A stretch of DNA of 64,000 bases from Excoecaria cochinchinensis (lineage: Eukaryota > Streptophyta > Magnoliopsida > Malpighiales > Euphorbiaceae), in assembly GCA_947683425.1 (NCBI GenBank), contig CANTUQ010000004.1, positions 8,346,001 through 8,410,000 of the forward strand, written 5' to 3'. This document shows, piece by piece, positions 47,211 through 58,749 of this stretch. Below the pieces are notes generated by a model. It saw only the letters and a list, made by a program, of their open reading frames with translations. It was not told where the DNA came from and did not search any database. The stretch's first letter is position 1; each line of letters opens with the position of its first letter. A program made the translations under genes and the position numbers.

Positions 47211-50200
47211 ATGCTAACGAATTGGATTTTTTCAGCCATCATAGATCCATTTGAGTGGTCCAGAGATCCTAGCGGGAGGTTGGTCAGAAATCAAGTAGTT
47301 GAGCCGTCATGTTTGGCATCAGCATCGGGTTCAGATTGGGATAGAAACTCAGACTCTTGTTCAGAACAATCCTCCGGATCAGTAATGGCAGAATTACCAC
47401 AAGATTCGGGTGCTGTAACAACACAAGACTTGGACAAGAGATTCGAAGACTTTGAAAGGAAAATGCTTGCTATGATGGGGAACCTTGTCGCCCAGATGAT
47501 GCCACACGCTGGACAACCGTCCGGAGCTCCAGTTGTTGATCCGGTCAAAGCACCTATTGTGGAGACCACTATACCAACTACCACTGTACCACAGCCAGTC
47601 ACTGAACCTAGAGTGGCGGCACCGGTTGAGCAACCGAGGGTGAGAATTCCAGATCCAAGGGATGATTTCTTATGGGAAGAGGAAGATGAGCCAGTAGTTC
47701 CCCAAGCGGTGAGGTGCAAAGCTCCTAAGCTAGAGGACGATGTGGTGAGGAAGATGGAGGAAAGAATGGAGGCCATCGCACGAATGGTGTCGGTCGGAAA
47801 GGTCATCCCCGAAGATGTAGACTTGGGTGAGGAGGAGCTGCTGCCTCAGAGATTTAAGATGCCAGATTTACACAAGTTTGATGGCACGTCTGACCCTTCG
47901 GCCCATCTTAAACAATATGCCTTGATCATGAAGGGCACAGGTCTTACCAGAAAGCAAAAAGTGGAGTACTTCTGCCTTAGTTTGACGGGGTCAGCGATTG
48001 ATTGGTACCACGGTTTGGACAGGAGGTCGAAAGAAGATTGGGTTTTGCTTACAAGTGATTTTATGAGGCAGTACGACTGCAGCACCCGCATGGAAGTGAC
48101 ATTAAAAGACCTCGAGCTCCTGCAACAAAAGTCTGGTGAATCTTTCCATGATTACCTTACGCGGTGGAGGAATCGCGTTATGGAAATGAAGAGGAAGCCC
48201 GATACCTCGGACCAAATCAGACTATTTATAAAAAATGCAAGCCCATACTTGAGGGAGGGGCTTAAGATGAAAGGGCTCAAGGATTGGGAATCCTTAAAAG
48301 ACATAGCAATTGAAGTCGAATCGGAGTACTTGGCAAGGAAGGCCACTAATGACAGTTTTGCTCGGAAGAACTTTGGGAACCAAGGGGGAAATAGGTCGAG
48401 TGGCGCTGGAAGCAGCAGTAACAGAGTGGGCAAGACAGCGGAAGTTTCAGCCACTGATGTGAACCAGAGACACTATTTAAATTTGGGAAGACCATTGTCC
48501 TGGGTCCTAGAACGATTAGTGAAGGAGGGAAAACTTCGGCCATTGCCAGCCAGACAAGCTAAGACCTACGGCCAGCCTAACCATAGAGGGGACCAATACT
48601 GTGCTTTCCACCAGCACACCGGTCACCTCACTGACTCCTGCAGAACTTTAAGGGATCGGGTCCAAGATCTCATTGACAGTAAACAGATCTCTGACCCTGA
48701 AAAGAGGGAAAAGAAGAAGAATGCCGGGTATAACGCCGTTCCTCCCCCAGTCTTCATGATAGGATCAAGTTTGCCAGAGTGGTATGTGTTGAGGGATCTC
48801 TACGGCAATGACTACATGGCTATCGTCCGCCCCGAACAGGATGTCAATAGGGAGAAGCTCCAAGTCAACATGATAGAATGTTGGGACTCAGCCAGTGAAG
48901 GTGAGACTGAAGAGGCCGACGAGCCGAAGGATGTATGGAACTCTGGGGGTGAAGAAGACAAAGTGCAAGAGGTACAGGCTGTTACTCGCAGCGGAAGAGT
49001 GGTGCCGGAAATTGAGAAGCAACAGGACCCGATGCCTCCGACGGTGGAGCAAGAAACGGAAGAGAATCAGATCCTGAAGCAGCTAAAGAAGACGACAACA
49101 CAAATATCTATCTGGGACCTATTGAGGCAATCCCTGAGCCACAGGCAGAAGCTAGTTGAAGCCTTATGTGAATCGACAGTCGCCACCACTATCTCACCCT
49201 CCGAGTTATTGGGCATTGTGAAAGGGGGATCTGAAGAAAACATAGTCTACACCGAAGCCGACTTGCCAATCGAGGGTCGTAATCACAATCGCCCTCTATA
49301 TATCCGAGCTCAGATCAATGGTAAGCACACGGCCTGTGTCATGGTGGATGATGGGTCCTCCATTAATGTGTGCCCACTGGTGGCGCTACCTTCACTTGGA
49401 CTGAATGAGAGCATGTTGAGTGAATCTGATCTGACTATCACTGCTTATGACAACTCGAGAAGGCAAGCTGCTGGTACTTTTAAAGCTCAAGTCAAGACCG
49501 GTCCAGTTGAGATAGAGGCTGAGTTTGTTGTCCTGCCAATACCGGCTAACTTTGCAGTGCTACTTGGAAGGCCTTGGTTTCACAAGTTGGGAGGGGTTCC
49601 ATCTACGCTTCACCAAATGATTAAGATTCCCCATGAAGGCCAGATTGTAACAATTAAAGCAGCTAGTGATAATCAAGTGTCAGTGCTCGGAATTTCCAAT
49701 CAACCCTTCAGTGGTTTCCACGTGGCTATGGTGAATGAGGAAGATGAGTCGGTGGTAAGCCCTCAAGTTGTCAATATGATGAAAAGGATGAACTTTCTCC
49801 CCGGGGCTGGTTTGGGTAAGAGCTCACAAGGGATTCAAGAGCCCGTCGCTACAAGGGGGCAAAAGGATAGGCGAGGATTGGGCTACACTGTTGGCGCCAA
49901 GGAGAACAAGCCCACAAGGAAGACTGTGGAAGTGCCGCACATTTTGGAGACTTTTATGCCAGCTGCATCGTCATGTGCCTACTGTGGGGAGGCGGAGCCT
50001 CAGTGGATTGATGGCAAGATCACCCCAGGTTTTGAAATCTTCAATGATGTGTTTGACTGGTCCGAGGGGATGGTCAAGGCGGTGGAAGCCTTCTGGGATG
50101 AGGAAATCTTCAATCAGACTCTAGCATGGGATCGAGAAGTTCCCGAGGAAGTTATCACCAAAAGCCTGCTGGCTGCTCAACCAAAGGGTAAAGAGAAGAT

Positions 50201-50993
50201 GGAAGATGGAGCGGCAGTGTCAGAACTGAAGAGTTTGAATACAACTGAGGTTCAAGATGAGGGGCCGTCGGCTTTAGCACCAGCACCAGTGGAAGATGAT
50301 AATGATAGCTTTGCTGATGTACTTTTTATTCCCGAACTATTTGACAATTCTGTCTGTAATTCTGAGTACTTTAATAATATGAATGACTTTTCTTACTTGT
50401 GCGATGTTTCTCATGATTTCATTATGCATGATCACGAGCATGAATCATTTATATTTGATATTAACTCAACCAATACCACCTCATTTAATCTCGGGACTTT
50501 GGAAAATCCAAAGGAAATCTTGATAGCATCCGACGTAACTCTTGAGGAAAGGATAAAATTTGAGAGGATTTTGAAAAAATATGAAAGAGTCTTCGCCTGG
50601 ACCTATGAGGATATGCCAGGGATTGATCGGGCAGTTGCTAAACACGCCATTCCGACCTACCCAGAGTGCAGGCCGGTCAAACAGAAGCTCAGAAGGCTGA
50701 GGCCAGAATGGGCAGAAAAGGTAAAGGAAGAGGTGCACAAGCAGATCGAAGCCAAGTTCCTAGTAGAGGTCCAATACCCCACGTGGTTAGCCAATGTTGT
50801 CCCCGTAGCCAAGAAGGATGGGAGAGTCCGAGTACGTGTTGACTACCGAGACCTGAATAAAGCCTGCCCAAAAGATGACTTTCCCCTACCCCATATTGAT
50901 GTACTAGTGGATAGCGCGGCCGCCTGTATGATGTACAGCTTTGTGGATGGGTATGCGGGATACAACCAAATCCTTAACAAGATTGTGGATTGA
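47211..50993 (+). CDS. Gag-protease-RT polyprotein of element H (truncated in RT)
   Basis: A frame of 1260 residues. The first Met is at 47211, but the Met at 47385 (MAELPQDS) aligns with the other copies and is the likelier start. Capsid-type Retrotrans_gag spans about residues 225-380 (KQYALIMKGTGL, YFCLSLTGSAIDWYHGLD). A variant zinc knuckle, CAFHQHTGHLTDSC (CX2HX4HX4C), is near 464. An aspartic protease (VMVDDGSSINVCPL) spans about 690-815. A G-patch-like segment (FLPGAGLGKSSQG) is near 862. RT begins about 1113 (FAWTYEDMPGID, DYRDLNKACPKDDF). A TGA at 50991-50993 replaces an Arg codon. RT homology goes on to 51105 but stops before YVDD. No RNase H or integrase follows. Confidence 0.92.
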   Translation: MLTNWIFSAIIDPFEWSRDPSGRLVRNQVVEPSCLASASGSDWDRNSDSCSEQSSGSVMAELPQDSGAVTTQDLDKRFEDFERKMLAMMGNLVAQMMPHAGQPSGAPVVDPVKAPIVETTIPTTTVPQPVTEPRVAAPVEQPRVRIPDPRDDFLWEEEDEPVVPQAVRCKAPKLEDDVVRKMEERMEAIARMVSVGKVIPEDVDLGEEELLPQRFKMPDLHKFDGTSDPSAHLKQYALIMKGTGLTRKQKVEYFCLSLTGSAIDWYHGLDRRSKEDWVLLTSDFMRQYDCSTRMEVTLKDLELLQQKSGESFHDYLTRWRNRVMEMKRKPDTSDQIRLFIKNASPYLREGLKMKGLKDWESLKDIAIEVESEYLARKATNDSFARKNFGNQGGNRSSGAGSSSNRVGKTAEVSATDVNQRHYLNLGRPLSWVLERLVKEGKLRPLPARQAKTYGQPNHRGDQYCAFHQHTGHLTDSCRTLRDRVQDLIDSKQISDPEKREKKKNAGYNAVPPPVFMIGSSLPEWYVLRDLYGNDYMAIVRPEQDVNREKLQVNMIECWDSASEGETEEADEPKDVWNSGGEEDKVQEVQAVTRSGRVVPEIEKQQDPMPPTVEQETEENQILKQLKKTTTQISIWDLLRQSLSHRQKLVEALCESTVATTISPSELLGIVKGGSEENIVYTEADLPIEGRNHNRPLYIRAQINGKHTACVMVDDGSSINVCPLVALPSLGLNESMLSESDLTITAYDNSRRQAAGTFKAQVKTGPVEIEAEFVVLPIPANFAVLLGRPWFHKLGGVPSTLHQMIKIPHEGQIVTIKAASDNQVSVLGISNQPFSGFHVAMVNEEDESVVSPQVVNMMKRMNFLPGAGLGKSSQGIQEPVATRGQKDRRGLGYTVGAKENKPTRKTVEVPHILETFMPAASSCAYCGEAEPQWIDGKITPGFEIFNDVFDWSEGMVKAVEAFWDEEIFNQTLAWDREVPEEVITKSLLAAQPKGKEKMEDGAAVSELKSLNTTEVQDEGPSALAPAPVEDDNDSFADVLFIPELFDNSVCNSEYFNNMNDFSYLCDVSHDFIMHDHEHESFIFDINSTNTTSFNLGTLENPKEILIASDVTLEERIKFERILKKYERVFAWTYEDMPGIDRAVAKHAIPTYPECRPVKQKLRRLRPEWAEKVKEEVHKQIEAKFLVEVQYPTWLANVVPVAKKDGRVRVRVDYRDLNKACPKDDFPLPHIDVLVDSAAACMMYSFVDGYAGYNQILNKIVD

Positions 50994-51105
50994 ATCAAGA
51001 CAGCTTTCATCACAGAATGGGGAACGTTCGCCTACCGAGTAATGCCTTTTGGGTTGAAGAATGCCGGGGCGACGTACCAAAGGATGGCTACCAAGATCTT
51101 GGATG

Positions 51106-53410
51106 ACTTGATCCTATCATGAAGACTGGGGGAGGAACGGCGTTATACCCGGCATTCTTCTTCTTTTCCCTCTTTTCAGGGTCGGAGATCTGTTTACTGA
51201 CAATGAGATCTTGGACCCGATCCCTTAAAGTTCTGCAGGAGTCAGTGAGGTGACCGGTGTGCTGGTGGAAAGCACAGTATTGGTCCCCTCTATGGTTAGG
51301 CTGGCCGTAGGTCTTAGCTTATCTGGCTGGCAATGGCTGAAGTTTTCCCTCCTTCATTAATCGTTCTAGGACCCAGGACAATGGTCTTCCCAAATTTGAA
51401 TAGTGTCTCTGGTTCACATCAGTGGCTGAAACTTCCGCTGTCTTGCCCACTCTGTTACTGCTGCTTCCAGCGCCACTCGACCTATTTCCCCCTTGGTTCC
51501 CAAAGTTCTTCCGAGCAAAACTGTCATTATTGGCCTTCCTTGCCAAGTATTCCGATTCGGCTTCAATTGCTATGTCTTTTAAGGATTCCCAATCCTTGAG
51601 CCCTTTCATCTTAAGCCCCTCCCTCAAGTATGGGCTTGCATTTTTGATAAATAGTCTGATTTGGTCCGAGGTATCGGGCTTCCTCTTCATTTCCATAACG
51701 CGATTCCTCCACCGCGTAAGGTAATCATGGAAAGATTCACCAGACTTTTGTTGCAGGAGCTCGAGGTCTTTTAACGTCACTTCCATGCGGGTGCTGCAGT
51801 CGTACTGCCTCATAAAATCACTTGTAAGTAAAACCCAATCTTCTTTCGACCTCCTGTCCAAACCGTGGTACCAATCAATCGCTGACCCCATCAAACTAAG
51901 GCAGAAGTACTCCACTTTTTGCTTTCTGGTAAGACCTGTGCCCTTCATGATCAAGGCATATTGTTTAAGATGGGCCGAAGGGTCAGACGTGCCATCAAAC
52001 TTTGGTAAATCTGGCATCTTAAATCTCTGAGGCAGCAGCTCCTCCTCACCAAAGTCTACATCTTCGGGGATGACCCCCTTTCCGACCGACACCATTCGTG
52101 CGATGGCCTCCATTCTTTCCTCCATCTTCCTCACCACATCGTCCTCTAGCTTAGGAGCTTTGCACCTCACCGCTTGGGGAACTACTGGCTCATCTTCCTC
52201 TTCCCCTAAGAAATCATCCCTTGGATCTGGAATTCTCACCCTCGGTTGCTCAACTGGTGCCGCCACTCTAGGTTCAGTGACTAGCTGTGGTATAGTGGTA
52301 GTTGGTATAGTGGTCTCCACAACAGGTGCTTCGACCGGATCAACAACTGGAGCTCCGGACGGTTGTCCAGCGTGTGGCATCATCTGGGCGATAAGGTTCC
52401 CCATCATAGCAAGCATTTTCCTTTCAAAGTCTTCGAATCTCTTGTCCAAGTCTTGTGTTGTTACAGCACCCGAATCTTGTGGTAATTCTGCCATTACTGA
52501 TCCGGAAGATTGTTCTGAATAAGAGTCTGAGTTTCTATCCCAATTTGAACCCGATGCTGATGCCAAACTTGACGGCTCAACTACTTGATTTCTGACCAAC
52601 CTCCCGCTAGGATCTCTGGACCACTCAAATGGATCTATGATGGCTGAAAAAATCCAATTCGTTAGCATGATGCATGGATGGCATTAAGAATGCATGGCCG
52701 TGTTGATGCAGCATCCACAACCACATGCAAGCAAACAGACCCTTCCAACCTTATTACTCCCGCACACTGGGCAATGTGGTCTCTTTCCTAGGTGGGCTTA
52801 GTTCATGGGTCAACAGGGGACCCTATGAACGCGCAAAGTGCACGGCGAAAAGCCGGCAGCATAACAGCTCTAGTCTAATGTACACGCGTATGAGTTTTGG
52901 CCATTTACGTATTTGGACAATTCAATCAAGTTAAGGTGGGCTTACCGGGGCATGAAAGCCTTTGATAAAAGACCACTTAAATTGGTTGATTTTGTTTAAT
53001 ACGTGACGACCCATATCACAAGCATCGTATTAAGGAGCATACCACCTAGGGAAGTTTCTATTTACCATTACATGGGCTTTAGTCAGGGTGATTTTCTTTA
53101 GGCTACCCAAGCATGGTTCGCGCCAACGGGTCTAGCTCATCACGAGCATAACGACCGATCGGGTCTCCATTTCGATATACCAAAAGGTACAAGGCTTGGG
53201 CTGGTGATTATCCTTAACACTTCCCCACAATGAGTGAAAGCAGGGTCGTGCTTCGGGAATGCACCGGGGTAAGATAGGGACCAACTAGCGTAAGTCTAAG
53301 GCTCTAAAATGATATGATGCAATTTTTGAAAAGAGATAGAATTTTAAGTTTCAAAAACCCAATTATAAATTTTAACCAAAGCACTTTCGGAGTGAAGTCT
53401 CAAACACTAA
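51106..53410 (-). pseudogene. Inverted second copy of the gag start and leader in element H
   Basis: Open from 52668 to 51319 (449 residues). It is nearly the same as the first part of the + strand gag but with scattered changes (for example LASASGSNWDRN against LASASGSDWDRN). A TAA replaces Gln after LPAR, and homology then continues through the zinc knuckle to 51113. It mirrors 46469-48770. The joint shares ACTTGATC with the RT side at 51106-51113. Confidence 0.93.
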
Positions 53411-53430
53411 GTCCCCAGTGGAGTCGCCAC
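53411..53430 (-). other. Second, inverted PBS in element H
   Basis: Minus strand GTGGCGACTCCACTGGGGAC. It follows an inverted LTR fragment and so belongs to the mirrored copy. Confidence 0.9.
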
Positions 53431-54637
53431 TGTGACGCGCGCCGGAACCCGGTAACCCAGCAAGGGCCCTCCTTTGAATCCGCTTTAGGATTCGAGGTAT
53501 GAAGGTTCGCGTCTTTTGATCATGGGCGCCATGAGACATCATCGGTGTATCCCTCCCAATAGAACATTGGGGAGAATAACCTAGCCTATTAACGCCTAAA
53601 GGCACCTTTGAGGTATTTGGAGTTGCCACCCAATTTGCAAGAAATTGGGAAAAGGTTTCTCACCTCTATTGGTCTAAACCAGAGATATGGTGTCCGGGAC
53701 TTCCCTCTTATTTATGCTTTGATTAACTATAAATGGTTTTTTAACTTCTTAAAATTATATCTCTCATCTCATACGATCGATGCATTCAAATTAAAATGCG
53801 CATATCAATCATTCGAGAGCAATAAAATAAAAGTAACAGATAAAGCGATAAATGAAAGCGGTAAACACCCAAGCACACAATTACAAGAGAAATCGGGGCG
53901 GAATACAACCCCAATAAAAGAAGGTTAAAGATGTAAATGGGGACGGAATACAATCCCCAAAAGATAAATAAAGTTGCCCCAAAATTAATTACAAGGGCCC
54001 AAAAAGAAATGAACTTGAATTTAAAACACTCACCTAAGATCAAAATAAAAGAACATACATAAATCAGGACATTATTTGAGGAACGTTGGTTCCTTCGCGC
54101 TTGTTCGAAATTTAGGAACATTGGTTCCTTCGTATTAATTTGAAGAGGGTTCGAAGAGTCATTTTTGATTGCTTGAATTGAAAAACCGGGATGAGTGATC
54201 CCATTTTTGTAGAAAAGTTGACTCTTCGTTTTAATTGTGACATTTTTATTGTCGGGCTAAAATAAGGGACATTGGTCACAATTTTATTAGTGAAGAATCC
54301 AATTTAATTGTAAAAATATTTTTGTGACTTTTTATCACACGCGTACAAAAATAAAACAAGTACTTACAAGTAAACACGTAACACATAAAGAAAAGGAATT
54401 AAGAAAGATCTCACCGAGCAAGGCGATATTCCACGTGTCGCGACCCATCCGGGGAGCCGTGAGAACGCTTACACTACTCGACCCAAATTAAACTCATACA
54501 AAGATAATATCGAAAATAATATTAGTGAATATTTTAGGTAAATTAATCAAGCAAGTGCAAAATATAACAATAATAATAAATGATAAATAATGATAACGAC
54601 AATAATATTATGATAACGAATAATAATATTATGTGGC
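53431..54637 (-). mobile_element. Inverted LTR fragment of element H
   Basis: It starts TGTGACGCGCGCC and runs 1207 bp, matching 45243-46448 in reverse and 7762 onward in A. It breaks inside the AT-rich triplet stretch at a GTGGC microhomology. Confidence 0.92.
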
Positions 54638-54831
54638 GACTCCAAATACCTCAAAGGTGCCTTTAGGCGTCAATAGGCTAGGTTATTCTCCCCAATGTTC
54701 TATTGGGAGGGATACACCGATGATGTCTCATGGAGCCCATGATCAAAAGACGCGAACCTTCATACCTAGAATCCTAAAGCGGATTCAAAGGAGGGCCCTT
54801 GCTGGGTTACCGGGTTCCGGCGCGCGTCACA
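54633..54831 (+). mobile_element. Terminal LTR fragment of element H, normal orientation
   Basis: 199 bp matching 46250-46448. It starts exactly at the PBS-like GTGGCGACTCC and ends with the genuine LTR end GCGCGTCACA next to the TSD. Confidence 0.92.
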
Positions 54832-54836
54832 ACTTA

Positions 54837-55560
54837 CTAATCCTTTGAAAGAACTTTTCTAAAGCCTCAAAGTGACCTTCTCTAGTAGCCGACTTAATCA
54901 TCATGTCGTCGACATATACTTCCACTTCTTTGTGAATTAGGTCATTGAGAACTTTGGTGGCCATCCTCTGATAAGTTGCTCCTGCATTTTTCAACCCAAA
55001 AGGCATAACCCGATAGGCGTATGTCCCCCACTCGGTGATGAAAGCTGTCTTAATCCGGTCCACTATCTTGTTAAGGATTTGATTGTATCCTACGTATCCA
55101 TCCACAAAGCTGTACATCATACAAGCAGCAGCACTATCCACTAGCACATCAATATGAGGCAGCGGGAAATCATCCTTAGGGCAAGCTTTGTTCAGGTCTC
55201 GATAGTCGACGCATACTCGAACCTTACCATCTTTCTTAGTTACAGGAACCACGTTAGCTAGCCAGGTCGGGTATTAAACCTCTATTAGGAACTTGGCCTC
55301 AATCTGCTCATGGATCTCCTCCTTTACTTTCTGCGCCCATTCTGGCTTAAGTCTCCGAAGCTTTTGCTTGACTGGTTTAAACTCTGGGTAAGTTGGGATG
55401 GCATGTTCGGCAACATCTCGATCTATTCCCGGCATATCCTCATAGGTCCAGGCAAAGACTTTTTCATATTTTTTTAATATTCTCTCAAATTTTATTCTCT
55501 CTTCAGGAGTTGTGTCTGATGCTATCCAAATTTCCTTTGGATTTTCTAAAGTTCCAAGAT
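54837..55560 (-). pseudogene. Reverse transcriptase of element G, N-terminal and palm part
   Basis: KYEKVFAWTYEDMPGID, DYRDLNKACPKDDFPLPH, MPFGLKNAGATYQ and the catalytic YVDD (54905-54916). One TAA lies at about 55273 in place of Gln before YPTW. It is cut at 54837 by H and continues at 38490. It would copy element RNA into DNA. Confidence 0.92.
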
Positions 55561-56911
55561 TAAATGCGGTTGTGCTAGTTGAATTAATATAAAAAATGAA
55601 TGCATCATGCTTATGATCATGCGAAATGAAATCATCAGAAACATCACACAAGTAAGCAAAGTTGTTCATCTCAATAACATAATCAGAAACATTAACATTG
55701 TCCTCAAAGAGTTCTGGCATAAAAAGAGAATCTAAATGACTATTAACTTCAATCGACGCCGATGCTGCAGCTGACTGTGCTTTGGCTTCTTGACTTGGTG
55801 AAATCTTGAGATCTTCAATCTTCAGCTCTGGTTCTATCATCTTCTCCTTCCCTTTGAGTTTGGTGGCTAACAGCTTATCAGTTACAATCTCTTCGGGCTC
55901 ATCCCTGTCCCAGATGCTGCATTGGGTCATAATCTCCTCGTCCCAAAAGTTCTCTACAGCTTTAACAACTCTGATCTCCCAATCTATCCACTGCGGCTCT
56001 TCTTCTCCGGTGTAAGCACAAACCGATGATGATGGCACAAAGCTCTCCGAAATATGGGGGATCTTTTCTGACACTTTCTTCTTACCATACTCTCCTTTGT
56101 AGCCCAACCCCTTTTAGTCTTTCTGACCATGTGTAGTGATAGCATCCTGCATCCCTTGTGACTCTTTTCCCAAACCAGCCCCTGGGAGGAAGTGCATCTT
56201 CTTTAGCATGTTCACCACCTGAGGGCTACCTTCTAAGCTTTGCTCTTCTCCGATCATCGATAAATGAAAGCCACTGAATGGCTGATTAGAGATCTCCAAG
56301 GCAGACACTTGGTTCTCTCTTACTGCTTTAATGGTCACTACTTCTCCTTCATGGGGTATCTTAATTATCTGGTGTAAGGTGGATGGTACTCCCCCTAACC
56401 TGTGGAACCACGGTCTACCAAGTAGAGCTGAAAAGTTTGCTGGGATCGGCAAAACCACAAAATCCGTTTCTATCTCAATGGGCCCCGTCTTTACCAAAGC
56501 TTTGAAAATTCCTGATGCTTGCCTCCTGGAGTTGTCGTAGGCTGTGATGGTCAGGTCAGACTTGCTTAACATACTCTCATCCATCCCAAAGGCCTGAAGC
56601 GCCACCAAAGGGCAAACATTTATTGATGACCCGTCATCAACCATGACGCAAACGGTGTGTTTGCCATTGATCTGTGCCATGATGTACAAAGGTCGATTGT
56701 GGTTGCGATCCTCTATTGGTAGGTCTGCATTAGAAAATACCAGCTTCTCCCCAGATTCCCCTTTTACTAGGTCTAACAGCTCAGATGGAGAGATTGTAGT
56801 TGCTACGGTGGATACACTCAATGCCTCAACTAACTTCTGTCTATGAGAGGGGGACTGTCTCAAGAGGTCCCAAATAGATATTTGAGCCGTGGTCTTTTTC
56901 AGTTGCTTCAC
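55561..56911 (-). pseudogene. Protease, G-patch-like segment and linker of element G
   Basis: Aspartic protease with VMVDDGSSINVCPL and ALLGRPWFH. A G-patch-like FLPGAGLGKESQG follows, then the acidic linker with FNLGTLENPKE. One TAA near 56110 (after GQKD) separates two open frames. The protein order matches H. Confidence 0.9.
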
Positions 56912-58600
56912 TATTGAATTTTCTTCCAGCTCCTTCTCTGTGATTGCTTGTACTGGGTCTTACTGCTTCTCAACTTCTGGGACCACCCTCCCACTTCTTG
57001 TCACTGCTTCTACTCTTTCTTCCTCTTTCGAATCCCACAGATCCGTGAACTCTCCATGTTTCTCATCGTCTTCATCTTCTCCACTCTCACTAGTGGACCA
57101 ACAGTCTATCGCTGCCACGGAAATCCCTTCTTCATTCACCGCAGGGCAAGTAATAGCGACATACTCATTTCCATATAAATCTTGCATCACATACCATTTT
57201 GGTAGGCGCGATCCAATCATAAAGACTGGAGGTGGCACTGCATTATAGCTGGACTTCTTCTTGCCTTCTCTCTTCTCAGGATCGGTGATCTGCTTGTTGT
57301 CAATTAGATCTTGGACCTGATGTCTTAGCGTTATACAATCATCTATCAAATGCTCGGTATGTTGGTGAAATGCACAATATTCATTTTCCTTGTGTCCTGG
57401 CTATCCCTGGGTCTTGGCTGGCCTAGGTGATAGGGGTCGCAGTTTTCCTTCTTTTACTAGCCTTTTCAGCACCCATGATAAAGGCCTACCCAAGTTGGAG
57501 AAATACCTCTGATTCATGCCTGTTGCAGACACCTCGGCTGTCTTCCCACCTCTATTACCACTGCTTGAACTTGCTGACTTGGCTGTCCCTTGATTGCTGT
57601 ATCCCTTCCTGGCATAGGACACACTGTTTGCCCTCTTGGCTAAATATTCACCTTCTGCTTCTATGGCAATGTCCTTCAGGGATTCCCAGTCTTTCGGTCC
57701 CTTCATTTTTAGTCCATCTCTCAAGTACGGGCTGGCATTTCGAATGAATAATCAGATCTTACCAGAAGTGTCCGGTTTGCATTTCATCTCTATAACCCGG
57801 TTCCTCCATCGAGTAAGGTACTCGTGGAAGGATTCTCTAGCCTTCTATTGTAGCAACTCGAGATCTTTCAAAGTGACCTCCATCCGAGTACTGCAATCAT
57901 ACTGCTTAAGAAACTCTTCGGTCAGCAAGTCCCAATCCTCCTTGGGCCTCCTGTCAAGCCCATGATACCAATCAATAGCAGCTCCTGTGAGACTCAAGCA
58001 AAAATACTCTATCTTCTGCTTTCTTATTAAGGTCGTGCCCTTCATGACCAGCGAGTATTGCTTGATGTGTGCGGCAGTCAGAGGTGTCATCAAATTTTGG
58101 GATATCAGGCATCTTGAAATTCTGGGGAATCAGGTCATCCCCATCCAGCTCTCGGTCTTCTGGGTTCATTGCTTTCTCTACTGTCATTATTCTTGCCATG
58201 GCCTCAAACCTCTCTTCCATTTTCCTCCACATTGCCTCCTCCAATTTCGATGACTTTTCTTTAGTTACTGTATGCTCCTCTTGCTCATCTCCCCCAAACT
58301 CAGCTTCAGACCTGGGGCCCTCTCTGCGCTCAATAGGTGCAGGTACTCTTTGCTCAACAATAGGTGGATCGACCACTGGTTGGTTAACTGCAGCAGGGAG
58401 CTCTTCTCTAATCACCTCTTATTTAGCTCGCATCCGGATAGGGGCAGCAGTAGCTTGTTGCCCAGCTATAGTGGTGGCAAGATTACCCATCATTGCAATC
58501 ATTCGGGCTTCAAACTCCTCCATTCTCTTTCCTACCTCTTCAGCAATTATTGCCCGGGTTGCATCAGACTCATTTGACGGATTAGCCATGCTTACTTCTA
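56912..58600 (-). pseudogene. Gag of element G (several stops, one frameshift)
   Basis: It starts at MANPSNESD (about 58590). The capsid part is YFCLSLTGAAIDWYHGLD; the zinc knuckle CAFHQHTEHLIDDC is a CX2HX4HX4C variant. Stops lie near 58418, 57843, 57750, 57400 and 56960, with a frameshift near 58080. The upstream open frame to 58904 reaches into the leader. Most stops replace Gln or Arg codons seen in H. Confidence 0.9.
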
Positions 58601-58749
58601 TTGATGATTCAGAAGAAAACCCCACACTGTCTTCTAAGATTGAATCTGAACTCTGATCCGACACTAACTCTGTTAACCCCAAAAGCGGAGTCCTTCTTAA
58701 CCGTTTGTCGGGACCTCTGGACCACCCAGGAGAATCTATGATGGCTGAA

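Larger units (their letters stand above)
38496..54831 (+). mobile_element. Element H: rearranged Tat-type retrotransposon
   Basis: Inserted in the RT of G with TSD ACTTA at 38491-38495 and 54832-54836. It reads 5' LTR (with a CACTA insert), PBS, leader, gag-protease-RT up to about 51105. Then comes an inverted copy of gag start, leader, PBS and LTR (51106-54637), then the last 199 bp of an LTR in normal orientation. Both outer ends are authentic LTR ends. The LTR family is that of A. Confidence 0.95.

Noticed and set aside
46449..54831. Two independent, opposite elements meeting at 51106
   Set aside because: One TSD pair (ACTTA) encloses everything, and there is no TSD or LTR end at 51106. 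A single rearranged insertion fits better.
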